A stretch of 64,000 bases of DNA from Nocardia crassostreae. GTDB taxonomy: Bacteria > Actinomycetota > Actinomycetes > Mycobacteriales > Mycobacteriaceae. The stretch is taken from the NCBI RefSeq assembly GCF_001613405.1, contig NZ_BDCH01000020.1, forward strand, positions 248,001-312,000. The letters are read 5' to 3'. Below, piece after piece: positions 25,380-36,094 of this stretch. A program made the translations under genes and the position numbers. The notes beneath the pieces were generated by a model, which was given only the letters and a program-made list of their open reading frames with translations, was not told the origin of the DNA and did no database searches. Position 1 is the stretch's first letter. Each line of letters starts with the position of its first letter.

Positions 25380-27026
25380 TCAGATGCGCGCCCCCTTGGC
25401 GCGATTGCATGCGCGGCACAGGATTTGCAGATTCGCCGCACTGGTCGCGCCGCCGCGGCTGAGCGGGATGACGTGGTCGAACTCCAGATAGTGGCTGTCG
25501 CCGCATTCCACGCACTTGCCGCCGTCGCGCTGCCACACCTGTGCCTTGACTTCCTGTGGGATGGAACGGGTGTCGCGGCGGCCCGGGGTGAGGGCGAGCC
25601 GCTTCGCCACGCGCAGCGCGCCTTCCATGGCCGCGGCCACATGGTCGGGATCGGCCACCTCGAAGACCGCCCCGCCGCGCGCGGAGGTCGCGGCGACCAT
25701 GACCCGGCCGCCTTCCGAGGTCACCGAAACCACACGCGTCCACAGCATTTCGGAGCCGGTATCGGAGCCGGTGAAGCGCAGTTTCTTATTGCTGCAGATG
25801 AGGCGGCCCTCGGTGTGCTTCGGCCCGCGGGCCAGCTGCCGGATGTGAATGGCGGGCACGTCCAGGTGCAGCTGCTCCTCCGGATCCAGGTGCAGGCCCG
25901 TGGCCGGGAGCACCGGCAGCTCGCCCGAACGCAGCCGGGTGAGCATGCGGCCGCGCTGCATTCGGCGGCGCAGATCCTCGATGAGCGGTCCGCCCAGCCC
26001 GAACGCGGTGACCGCCCGGTCGAAGGCCTCCATCTCCGGCTGTTCGATGGCGCCGTCGGCGAAGGCGAAGGCCACCAGCCGCTCCACATGATCGTGCGCG
26101 AGCGGCCGCAGCGTCTCCAACGCCCTGGCCTCCTCGATCCGCTGGTAGCGCAGGGCGGTCCACAGCGCGTCCCAGTCCTCGCCCTGCGTGCCCACCGTGC
26201 GCAGCATCCGCTCGACCCGCCCGCGCCAGGCCGTCAGATAGTCCTCGATCTCACCGGTGCACTCCCGGCACGGGCCGGGCGCGCCGAACAACCGCCGCCG
26301 CCGCGGCCGCCCGCACCGCGGACAGTGCCGATCATCGACCGGCAACCGCGGCCGCGTCGCACCCGTCCACTCCGACCCGTCCCACCACCGCAACCTCGCC
26401 CCAACCCCCGGATCCGGATGCCAGTCGGCGCGTTCGGGATTCGGCGGCGGCTGCGGCGGCATCACCCGCCGCTCCCGCTCGATCGAGAACCGCTCCGGCT
26501 CCGGCGACCGCCGTGGTGCCCCCGGCTCGTCCACCTGCACGCCGAACTCGGTCACGATCCCCGCCAGCCCGCTGGCCCACCCCTGCCCGATGGCCCGGAA
26601 CCGCCACTGCCCCTCGCGGCGATAGAACTCCCCGAACATCATGGCCTGCACCGAATCCGAATCGGCGATCTCGAACCAGGCGACCGGGCGGTTGTGATCG
26701 AACACCGTCAGCACCAGCCCCGGCACATCGGTGAAGGACCCGCCGTCCACCGACCCGGTCAGCACGATCCGCCGCACCTCGGACTCGGTGCGCGGCAACG
26801 ACACCGACAACCGCGCGGTCCCCGGCCCCGGCTCCTGATCGAGCGTCACCGCCTGCGACACGTGCCGGGGTGCGTTGAAGAACACGAAATCCCGATCCGA
26901 GCGCACCTGCCCGCCCTCGGTCAGGAGTAAGGCATGCGCATCCACCTCGTGCTCCGACTGCCACGAAAGGACAACCGTCAGAAGCGATGTCGGAACCGGC
27001 GCATGGCCACCCTTGGTGAGTTTCAT
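25380..27026 (-). CDS. TerD domain - DUF2510 - zinc ribbon - HNH nuclease fusion
   Basis: 548 residues from ATG 27026. Order: TerD domain (residues 1 to about 175; DRDFVFFNAPRH and AWFEIADSDSVQAMMFGEFY), a DUF2510-type module (DWHPDPGVGARLRWWDGSEW), a zinc ribbon with two CxxC pairs (CPRCGRP, CRECTG), a helical middle resembling a TerB-like or J-like region, a beta-rich segment, and an HNH endonuclease (KCVECGDSHYLEFDHVIPL, NLQILCRACNRAKG) at the C-terminus. TerD proteins bind Ca2+ and belong to tellurite/phage stress systems; HNH cuts nucleic acid. Inference: stress- or phage-triggered nuclease. Divergent from the gene at 27146. Confidence 0.88.
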   Translation of the reverse strand: MKLTKGGHAPVPTSLLTVVLSWQSEHEVDAHALLLTEGGQVRSDRDFVFFNAPRHVSQAVTLDQEPGPGTARLSVSLPRTESEVRRIVLTGSVDGGSFTDVPGLVLTVFDHNRPVAWFEIADSDSVQAMMFGEFYRREGQWRFRAIGQGWASGLAGIVTEFGVQVDEPGAPRRSPEPERFSIERERRVMPPQPPPNPERADWHPDPGVGARLRWWDGSEWTGATRPRLPVDDRHCPRCGRPRRRRLFGAPGPCRECTGEIEDYLTAWRGRVERMLRTVGTQGEDWDALWTALRYQRIEEARALETLRPLAHDHVERLVAFAFADGAIEQPEMEAFDRAVTAFGLGGPLIEDLRRRMQRGRMLTRLRSGELPVLPATGLHLDPEEQLHLDVPAIHIRQLARGPKHTEGRLICSNKKLRFTGSDTGSEMLWTRVVSVTSEGGRVMVAATSARGGAVFEVADPDHVAAAMEGALRVAKRLALTPGRRDTRSIPQEVKAQVWQRDGGKCVECGDSHYLEFDHVIPLSRGGATSAANLQILCRACNRAKGARI

Positions 27027-27145
27027 TGTGATTCGAAGTTTGCCACGCGCCCCCGACACGCCCGCCAGCCTGCACGATCCCCCGGTCGCCGCACCGTGCC
27101 CGATCCGAAACATCCACGCGCCACTCGGTGATGCACAGTGGAACC

Positions 27146-27612
27146 ATGAGCAATCCGACCGACCCGGCGCGCAAACCCCCGCCCGCCCGCGCCAAACCGC
27201 AGAGCTCCCGCGTCCCCACCGCCGCCGCCCAAACCGCCGCCGGTCAAGCCCTCGACTCGGCCCAGCTCACCGCCAGCACAGCCTTCGACACCGCGGTCCG
27301 CCTCCCCCCGGCTTCGGTCCAGCTGGCCACCCAACTCCCCGACCTCATCGAAAACCTGACCATCGCCGTCGACCGCCTCAACTCGACCATCGACCGTCTC
27401 GACCGCACCCTGGCCCTGGCCGAACCCGCCTTCGCCGCCTACGACCGCATGCTCACCCGCCTGGAAGCCGTCACGGCGCTCACTGAAGACGTCTTCCACC
27501 GCCTCGACAAGCTCCCCGGCGTCTCCCTCCTGGGCCGCCTAACCGGCACCCGCACACCCCCCCCGAACCGGAGCCCCCGCAGGAGAAGCCGCCCCGGTCC
27601 CGCCGCAAGTAG
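27146..27612 (+). CDS. Coiled-coil/amphipathic hypothetical protein, frameshifted near the end
   Basis: About 155 residues if corrected. A Pro/Ala-rich N-terminus, then long amphipathic helices (LPDLIENLTIAVDRLNSTID, RLDRTLALAEPAFAAYDRM, RLEAVTALTEDVFHRLDK) that look like a coiled coil or membrane-associated helices. In a run of eight C (27557-27564) the frame shifts; with one more base the protein ends naturally as ...PPQEKPPRSRRK at TAG 27610-27612. As written the frame runs on to 27664 through a palindromic repeat. Divergent from the TerD/HNH gene by 119 bases. Not recognised. Confidence 0.7.
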
Positions 27613-27618
27613 CCCGGG

Positions 27619-27694
27619 TACACACCCCTTTCCGTTGGTTCACACCACTTCGGGCGGTCGATAAGGGGTGCGAACCAGCGGCAGTGGGTGTGAA
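27619..27694. repeat. 77-bp nested palindromic repeat, copy A
   Basis: Boxes of the type CACACCC appear near the left end and at 27641, and their complements GGGGTGCGAACC and GGGTGTGAA on the right. It shares layout and the end GCAGTGGGTGTGAA with copies B and C at 35550 and 35724. It sits exactly between two convergent genes, so it may also terminate transcription. Confidence 0.7.
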
Positions 27695-27701
27695 CCGGCG
27701 G

Positions 27702-29825
<2,124 letters not shown>

Positions 29826-29973
29826 TTGGCACGCACATTACGCCTACCCGCGCCACGCACGGTGTACCGGTGCCTACGACACGCATGCGTCTGACCTGGG
29901 TGAATTCCGCCACCCCGGCTACTGCGGGCGTATGCCTGCAGTTCTCTTGGTGGCCTACGGCACAATGTGAGGC

Positions 29974-31029
29974 ATGTCTGTAGCGCAGCCCGTCGAGGTG
30001 GATCGCGACGTCGTGGATTTCGCGATCGTCGGTAAATGGATGGATGAACAGGGCTTGCCCGGTGGCGAATTCACCGGCGTCAAACCCCTCGGCGGCGGAA
30101 CGCAGAACATCATGCTGCGCTTCACCCGGGGCGACCGCGACTATGTCCTGCGCCGCGGCCCCAAGCATCTGTGCACCGCCAGCAACAATGTCATCCGCCG
30201 CGAATCCCGCATTCTCGGCGCCCTCGACGGCACCGGTATCCGCGCGCCCAAGGTGATCGCGGCCTGTGGCGACGAGGGTCTCATCGGCGCGGCCTTCTAC
30301 CTGATGGAGCCGATCACCGGCTTCAACCCGCAGACCGAACTCCCCGAACTGCATGCGAACGATCCCGAGATCCGGCGGCAGATGGGTCTGTCCGCCGTCG
30401 AGGCCATCTCCCGCCTCGGCTCCCTCGACCACGAGGCGCTCGGGCTGGCCGATTACGGCAAGCCGGAGGGCTTCCTGGAACGTCAAGTCCCGCGCTGGCT
30501 TTCCGAGCTCGAGGGTTACGGCAGCAACGAGGGCTACGCCGGTCCGCAGATCCCGGGTCTCGAGCAGGTGGGTGACTGGCTGGACCGCAATCGCCCCGCG
30601 CCCGCCCGCCCCGGCATCCTGCACGGCGACTGTCATCTGGTCAATATGATGTTCCGCTACGACGGCCCCGAGGTCGCGGCCATGGTCGACTGGGAGATGT
30701 CCACCATCGGTGACCCGCTGCTGGACCTCGGCTGGCAGATCGCCACCCGCTTCGAACCCGGCACCACCGGTGCGTCGTTGGTCGGCAGCCTCGGCGCGGT
30801 CGGCGGATTGCCCACGCCCGAGGAGATGGCGGCGCACTACGCGAAGTTCTCCGATCGCGACATCAGCAATGTCGCCTGGTACACCGTGCTGGCCTGCTTC
30901 AAGCTCGGCATCGTCCTGGAGGGCACCTACGCCCGGGCGTGTGCGGGCAAGGCGCCCAAGCAGGTTGGCGATTTCCTGCACGCCATCACCCTGGAGCTCT
31001 TCGACAAGGCGCACCGGATCATGGACTGA
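29974..31029 (+). CDS. Phosphotransferase-family protein (APH/ACAD10-like)
   Basis: 351 residues. Kinase-like features: glycine-rich KPLGGGTQNIML, YVLRRGPKH with the ATP Lys/Arg, ILHGDCHLVNMMF (the HGDxHxxN catalytic loop) and MVDWEMSTIGDPLLDLGW (DxE metal site). This APH-like group is common in mycobacteria and often lies near acyl-CoA dehydrogenases, where it is thought to phosphorylate hydroxyacyl-CoA intermediates as ACAD10/11 does. Substrate here unknown. ATG 29974; divergent from pabB. Confidence 0.88.
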   Translation: MSVAQPVEVDRDVVDFAIVGKWMDEQGLPGGEFTGVKPLGGGTQNIMLRFTRGDRDYVLRRGPKHLCTASNNVIRRESRILGALDGTGIRAPKVIAACGDEGLIGAAFYLMEPITGFNPQTELPELHANDPEIRRQMGLSAVEAISRLGSLDHEALGLADYGKPEGFLERQVPRWLSELEGYGSNEGYAGPQIPGLEQVGDWLDRNRPAPARPGILHGDCHLVNMMFRYDGPEVAAMVDWEMSTIGDPLLDLGWQIATRFEPGTTGASLVGSLGAVGGLPTPEEMAAHYAKFSDRDISNVAWYTVLACFKLGIVLEGTYARACAGKAPKQVGDFLHAITLELFDKAHRIMD

Positions 31030-31118
31030 ACGGCCGGTCCGGCAACTTGTCGCGATGTTGCCGATCGATGGCAGAATATTGCTGGCCAAAAAGATTCAGA
31101 CACCGTAAGTTATCGGGC

Positions 31119-31717
31119 ATGTCGATCGTTCCCGATGCCAAGGACTGGACCTGGGTGCTCGAGCGCACCTGCACCGATTGCGGATTCGATCCGGAGACCA
31201 TCTCGTTCGAGGCGGTCCCGGGTCTGACCCGCGACAGCGCCGCGCGCTTGGCCGCCGCCCTCGAACGCCCGGACGCCGCCGTGCGCCCGGGCGATTCGAC
31301 CTGGTCGGCCCTGGAGTACGCGGCCCATGTGCGCGATGTCTGCCGCATCTTCGAGCACCGCCTCGACATCACGCGCACCGCCTCCGCCCGCCCCGGCCCC
31401 GTCATCGGCGGCTACGACCCGTCGGCGGCTACGACCCGTCGGTGACCATCGACGCCGACGGCATCCCCATGTTCGCCAACTGGGATCAGGACGTCACCGC
31501 CCTCGCCGAGGACTACGGCAGCCAGCGGCCCGCCGCGGTCGCGACCGAACTGCGCGCCGCCGCCGACACCGTCTCGCGTGCCTTCGCCGCGGTCCCCGGC
31601 GCCGAGCTGGGCCGGGTGGCCAAGCGCAGCAACGGTTCCCAGTTCACGGTGGAATCCCTGGCCAGTTACTTCATCCACGATCTCGTGCACCACGTGCACG
31701 ATGTCGAGCAGGTCTAG
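31119..31717 (+). CDS. DinB-family protein disrupted by a 17-bp tandem duplication
   Basis: 193 residues if one repeat unit is removed. DinB/maleylpyruvate-isomerase-like four-helix features: STWSALEYAAHVRDVCRIFEHRL (His of the metal triad) and a C-terminal SYFIHDLVHHVHDVEQ with two further His. The exact 17-bp unit at 31406-31422 is repeated at 31423-31439, which shifts the frame within GGYDPS; removing one copy joins GGYDPSVTIDADG cleanly. The family comprises thiol-dependent metalloenzymes such as mycothiol transferases; the substrate is unknown. ATG 31119. Confidence 0.78.
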
Positions 31718-31786
31718 CGCGGAAAACCCTTCGACCGGAACCGGTCCCGCACCCTACTCTGGCCCGATCCAGAGGAGGGGATTCCG

Positions 31787-32878
31787 ATGTCAACCCTGCA
31801 AGTCGCCGTCGAACGACTGACCGTCCACCCGCACACCAATGCGGACCGGCTCGAACTCGCCCAGGTCGGGCTGTATCGCGCCGTTGTCGCCAAGGGACAG
31901 TTCACGACCGGTGATTTCGCGATCTATATTCCCGAGCAGGCGGTCCTGCCCGAGGCATTGATCGAGGAGCTGGGGCTGACCGGGAAACTCGCGGGGTCGC
32001 AGAAGAATCGGGTGAAGATCGTGCGGCTGCGCGGGGAGATCTCGCAGGGCATCGTGGCGCTACCCGCCGCGCTGGCCGATGTCGATCTCGCTGCGGCCGA
32101 GGCGGATCGCACCGATTTCGCCGAACTGCTCGGCATCACCAAATGGGCGCCGCCGGTACCGGTCGCCATGTCGGGTCAGGTGGAATCCGCGCCGGATCTG
32201 ATCCGCTGGATCGACGTGGAGAACATCAAGCGCTACCCGGACATCTTCGAGCCCGGTGAGGCCGTGGTCGCCACCGAGAAGATCCACGGCACCGCCTGCC
32301 TGATGACCTATCTGCGCGACGGCGACCAGGTCCTGGTGTCCTCCAAGGGGCTCGGCGGCCAGTCCCTGGCCCTGACGCCTACCGACGGCAACCTGTACTG
32401 GCGCGCCATCCGGCAGTTCGGGTTGGTCGAGGCCGCGCGCAAGCTCAGCGAAGCCCTCGGGCTGACCCGCGTCGGCTTCTTCGGCGAGGTGTTCGGCGCG
32501 GGTGTGCAGGACCTGCACTACGGCGCCGCGGCGGCCCATGACGAAACCCTCGGCTTCGCGCTGTTCGACGTCGTGGTCGATCCGGCTCCGGAGCCGGTGC
32601 GCTGGCTCGCCCACGCCGAAATCGGCACGGTGCTGGGCGATCTCGGCATTACCGTGCCGCGGGTGCCGGTGCTGTACGAGGGACCGTACGACGCCGAGCT
32701 GCTGCTGGCCCTGGCGGAAGGCAAGGAGACCGTCTCCGGTTCGGCGGCGAATATCCGTGAGGGCCTGGTGGTCCGTCCGGTCGTGGAGCCGCAGTCGCCA
32801 ATCCTCGGCGGCCGCGCCATCGGCAAGATCGTCTCAAATGCGTACCTGTTGCGCGACGGCGGCACCGAATACGAGTGA
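31787..32878 (+). CDS. ATP-dependent RNA ligase (DraRnl/Rnl5-like)
   Basis: 363 residues. Residues 1 to about 110 resemble the N-terminal OB-like/tRNA-binding domain of Deinococcus-type RNA ligases. The nucleotidyltransferase domain follows: motif I TEKIHGTA with the adenylated Lys165, FFGEVFGAGVQD (motif III/IIIa region), REGLVVRP (motif IV) and IGKIVSNAYLL (motif V). Known members seal 3'-OH/5'-PO4 ends of nicked RNA, on either an RNA or DNA template. No end-healing partner lies beside it. Intact frame; GAGGAGG-like site before ATG 31787. Likely an RNA repair enzyme. Confidence 0.88.
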   Translation: MSTLQVAVERLTVHPHTNADRLELAQVGLYRAVVAKGQFTTGDFAIYIPEQAVLPEALIEELGLTGKLAGSQKNRVKIVRLRGEISQGIVALPAALADVDLAAAEADRTDFAELLGITKWAPPVPVAMSGQVESAPDLIRWIDVENIKRYPDIFEPGEAVVATEKIHGTACLMTYLRDGDQVLVSSKGLGGQSLALTPTDGNLYWRAIRQFGLVEAARKLSEALGLTRVGFFGEVFGAGVQDLHYGAAAAHDETLGFALFDVVVDPAPEPVRWLAHAEIGTVLGDLGITVPRVPVLYEGPYDAELLLALAEGKETVSGSAANIREGLVVRPVVEPQSPILGGRAIGKIVSNAYLLRDGGTEYE

Positions 32879-32882
32879 GCAA

Positions 32883-32910
32883 GCGGGCGGCCCCATTCCG
32901 GGCCGCCCGC
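32883..32910. terminator. Bidirectional hairpin terminator
   Basis: An 11-bp perfect stem (GCGGGCGGCCC) with a 6-base loop lies between the convergent RNA ligase and serine hydrolase genes. Confidence 0.7.
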
Positions 32911-32920
32911 CCGCCGCGGT

Positions 32921-34111
32921 TCAGCGGCAGCGCACCAGCGCGTCGCGCAGATTGCGCGACCGGACATCGTCAAGCACGGCCATCCCGAGCCGGTTCATGA
33001 CATACCCGAAACCCAAACCCGTTGCGGGATCGGCGAATCCGAACGATCCGCCGTATCCGGTGGTGCCGTAGGCCCGCTTGTCCGACCCGAATCGGAAGCC
33101 GCCCCGCGACTTCCGGAAACCCAGGTGATACCGGCTGGGCGTGAGCAGGACCAGATCCTCGGCCGGGACGTCATCCGCCGTATTCGCGGAACCCAAGCGC
33201 TCCAGCAGTTCCCGATCGATGGGCAGTTCACCGGTCTGCCCCGCCGCCGCACCATAAACCCGCGCCAGGGCGCGAGCGGTGCCGACCCCACCGGCCGCCG
33301 GGCTCTCCACCGAGAGGAATTCCCGCCGCGCGGCCCGCGCCGGAGCACCGACCTGCGGGCTGTTCAACGCCTCGAACGACAGCCCGTGCTTGGCGAACAG
33401 CTGAATTCCGATGCGCACCGGCAGATCCCGCTCGTATCGCAGCACATCGAGCCCCTAGGTCGCCGACAGCTCGGCGACGCGATCCATGGGGATCTCCTCC
33501 GGCATGCCGATATGGAAATCCACGCCCAGCGGCCCCGCAAAATCCTCCGCGAACACCCGCCCCAGCGTGCGATGCGCGGGATCCACCCGCCGAATCAGTT
33601 CTCCCTGATACAGCCCCGCCGTAATCGGGTGATACCCGTGCCGAGTCCCCGGCCGCCACAATGGTTTCTGATCGGCCAGTATCGCCGCCAGCCCATCCAG
33701 ATCGGCCATATCCTTCAGCTTCACCGCCCGATCCAGCGCCGCCAGCCCCGCCTGATGATCCAGCAACTGCCGCACGGTAATCGACTCTTTCCCGCGCACC
33801 CCGAACTCCGGCCAGTACTTCACCACCGGCGCCTCATACTCCAGCAGCCCCCGAGACACCGCCGACGCGATCACGAACGCAGCCATCCCCTTGGTCGACG
33901 ACCACACCGGAGCCATGGTGTCCCGCTCCCACGCCCGCCCCCGCTTCCGATCCCGATGCCCCGCCCACAAATCCACCACCGGCCGATCCCCCTCGAACAC
34001 GGCCACCGCCGCCCCGATCTCCCCATGTCGGGCGAAATTCCGGCGGAAAGCATCGGCGACGGGCCCAAAACCGGGCTCCACCTCGCCATGGATCTCGACA
34101 CGCGCACTCAT
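32921..34111 (-). CDS. Beta-lactamase-family serine hydrolase with in-frame amber codon
   Basis: About 396 residues including the interruption. EstB/LpqK-like features: RDTMAPVWSSTKG carries the SxxK nucleophile, GTRHGYHPIT the Tyr, and GTTGYGGSFGF the C-terminal motif. TAG at 33455-33457 lies in frame between AELSAT and GLDVLRYERD; both sides are clearly the same protein. Role inferred: esterase or beta-lactamase-like hydrolase. ATG 34111. As written only the N-terminal 218 residues would be made, keeping the nucleophile but losing the third motif, so it is probably inactive unless the codon is a sequencing error. Confidence 0.82.
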
Positions 34112-34242
34112 GATGCCCCGATCGTATAGAGCCCGCCCAAACAACCCGCCAGCGGCGACGCCCTCGCCAAAAACCCGAGCGCCGCCCCCCCCCGCCCGGC
34201 CAGCCGTCGCGCGCATCGGTGCCGGGGCGCCACCGAATGCGG

Positions 34243-35002
34243 TCAGGCTGCGGCTGTGGCGGCCGGGTTGTTTGCCAGGAATTCGAGGACGGCTGCATGC
34301 CAGGGTTCGGGCTGCTCGGCCATGACGACGTGCCCGCCGGGCAACTCGAGGTGGCGGGCGCCCGGGATGGCTGCCGCTTGTGCGCGCGCACCGGCCGGGT
34401 CGACCAGCAGGTCGCCGGTCAGTCCGATGACCAGGGTCGGCGCCGCGATGTGAGGGAGGTCTGCGGTGATGTCGACCGCGGCCACCAGTGCGGCCTGCGC
34501 CGCGGTACCGCCCGGAACGGTTGCCGCCATCTGGTCGAGGAGTCCTGGAAGCTGTTCGGCCGGAATCGCATTCACGAAGTCCGCGCTGAACCCTGCGAGC
34601 AGGGTCACCCGCGCGAACGATTCCCGATCCCCGGCTTCCAGCAACTTCTGCCACAGCTCGACATTGGCCCGCGCCCGATTGTCCGCCCGTGCGAAACCGG
34701 CCGTGAGCACCAGCCCGCACGGCCACCGCCGTGCCGAGCGAATACCCGACGATCGTGAACTCCTCCGCACCCGCCGCCACCGCCTCGGCGACCAGAGCAT
34801 CGGCCAGGGAATCCAATTCGAGAACGGTGTCGTCTGCGGGATAGTCGGACCCGATCACCAGGTGGTCCGCCGCCAGCAGCGGAATCAACGATCCGAAGTT
34901 GGCCGCGATCCCGCCGCCCGCACCGTGCGCGAGCACGATCGCCGGACCCGACCCGGTCACCGTCGTGGTGAGCACCGGAAGCTGCGATGAAATGTTCGTC
35001 AT
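34243..35002 (-). CDS. Alpha/beta hydrolase, disrupted in the middle
   Basis: About 250 residues in two frames. N-terminal part: IVLAHGAGGGIAANF (oxyanion loop) and FTIVGYSLGTAVAVR with nucleophile Ser. C-terminal part: LVLTAGFARADNRARAN, then APTLVIGLTGDLLVDP (acid) and ELPGGHVVM (base His). The frame changes around 34722-34728. Related enzymes have about ten residues (AxxHPxRV-type) between VAVRA and LVLTAGF, which are missing here, so a small deletion rather than a single-base slip is likely. ATG 35002; divergent from MerR, which may regulate it. Confidence 0.78.
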
Positions 35003-35019
35003 GGCGGCGACGTTAGGCA

Positions 35020-35041
35020 TTGACATGGGTGTGAAGGTCAA
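35020..35041. promoter_or_regulatory. MerR-type operator between divergent genes
   Basis: TTGAC and GTCAA arms enclose a 12-base spacer; read on the minus strand it begins TTGACCTTCACACC, like operators of drug-sensing MerR proteins. It lies 22 bases upstream of the MerR start and overlaps the region just before the hydrolase start, so it could control both. Confidence 0.6.
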
Positions 35042-35062
35042 CTCGACGTGCGGGAGCTCACA

Positions 35063-35435
35063 ATGCTGATCGGCGAACTGTCCCACCGAACCGGCGTCCC
35101 CACCCGCCTGCTCCGCTACTACGAGGAACAGGGACTACTTGTCCCGCAGCGCGATTCGAACGGCTACCGCACCTACGCCGACGACGCCCCCGCCACCGTC
35201 ACCCGCATCCGCGACCTCCTCGAAGCGGGCCTCCCCACCCGCGCCATCCGACAACTCCTCCCCTGCGCCACCGACACCGGCTACCAACACTGCGACCAAT
35301 CCCGAAAAGTAGTCACCGACGGCCTATCCCACCTAGAAGCCCAAATCGAATCCCTAACCCGCCGCCACGCCCTCCTAACCCGCCACCAGCAATCCCTCCT
35401 GACCACCCCCTCACCCCCCCACCCAGCCGACATAA
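35063..35435 (+). CDS. MerR-family regulator, C-terminal frame lost
   Basis: About 123 residues if corrected. N-terminal MerR helix-turn-helix and wing: MLIGELSHRTGVPTRLLRYYEEQGLL and NGYRTYADDAPATV, then the dimer helix LSHLEAQIESLTRRHALLTRH. Cys76 and Cys86 (CATDTGYQHC) could bind a ligand. In a run of seven C (35414-35420) the frame appears shifted: dropping one C gives an end at TAA 35433-35435, the usual length. As written the frame continues to 35854 through two repeat copies, giving a Pro-rich tail without MerR character. Start ATG 35063 behind GGGAG. Confidence 0.8.
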
Positions 35436-35549
35436 CCAAGCCGCCTCCACATCCCCGCCCCCTGGAGGGCGCGCGGCACCAACCAGCGTGCGCAAACCCG
35501 CCTCTGCCAACCCGACCCGAGCTACCTCTGCCTGTCGCCCACCCAGCGT

Positions 35550-35626
35550 TCACACCCACAATCGCCGGTCCACACCCCCAATTGGCCGCCGATATCGGGT
35601 GTAAACCAAGCACAGTGGGTGTGAAC
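35550..35626. repeat. 77-bp nested palindromic repeat, copy B
   Basis: Outer arms TTCACACCC and GGGTGTGAA are perfect complements; inner boxes CCACACCCC and GGGTGTAAACC form a second pair around an AATTGGCCGCCGATAT core. It is the same length as copy C, about 100 bases away in the same orientation. Confidence 0.75.
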
Positions 35627-35723
35627 CCTGGCCGCTGCCGCTCCGGGGCCGCGCCACACCGCACTCGCCGTCCCGCCCGCCCCAGCACCCGTTTTGTCCA
35701 CTTCGGTCGGGCCGTCCCGCCAC

Positions 35724-35800
35724 TTCACACCCCCTACCGTCGGTTCACACCCCAATTTGGCCGCCCATTTCGGGTGTGCACCAAACGCAGTGGGTGTGAA
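35724..35800. repeat. 77-bp nested palindromic repeat, copy C
   Basis: Same design as copy B: outer TTCACACCC/GGGTGTGAA arms, inner GGTTCACACCCC and GGGTGTGCACC boxes, core AATTTGGCCGCCCATTT. Copies B and C match over most of their length, and differ mainly in the boxes' flanks. Confidence 0.75.
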
Positions 35801-36094
35801 CTCGAGCTTTTGCGCTTGGGTCTCGAGCTTTTGCTCTTTGGGGTTGGTCTGTGAACGTAACCAGGGCCATCCAGCCAGGCTGGGGCGTGAGGGGCGGCTC
35901 CCAACTGGGGAGCCGAGGCCGGGTACGGCAGGCGAGGTGACCCCACTATTCGTTTCGCTTTGCGAACGCCGGTAGAGCCGCACGAGCGGTTTCGGAGCGA
36001 GGTGTATTTCAGACCCCACCGGGGTTGAAGCGGACACACCCGATGGAGTGCTGTCTTTTAGCTGATGCGACCCCACCGGGTAGCGTGGCAGCAC

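Larger units (their letters stand above)
35436..36094. other. Long intergenic stretch with two palindromic repeats
   Basis: 659 bases between MerR and the APC permease. It contains repeat copies B (35550-35626) and C (35724-35800), then an imperfect 21-bp tandem repeat built on CTCGAGCTTTTGC (35802-35843). From about 35850 to 36090 I see no structured element apart from two GACCCCACCGG-type copies (near 36014 and 36069) close to the permease start, which may be promoter-proximal. Confidence 0.6.

Noticed and set aside
27146..27664. Full-length product ending at 27664
   Set aside because: The last 17 codons are translated from a palindromic repeat; the natural end is TAG 27610-27612.
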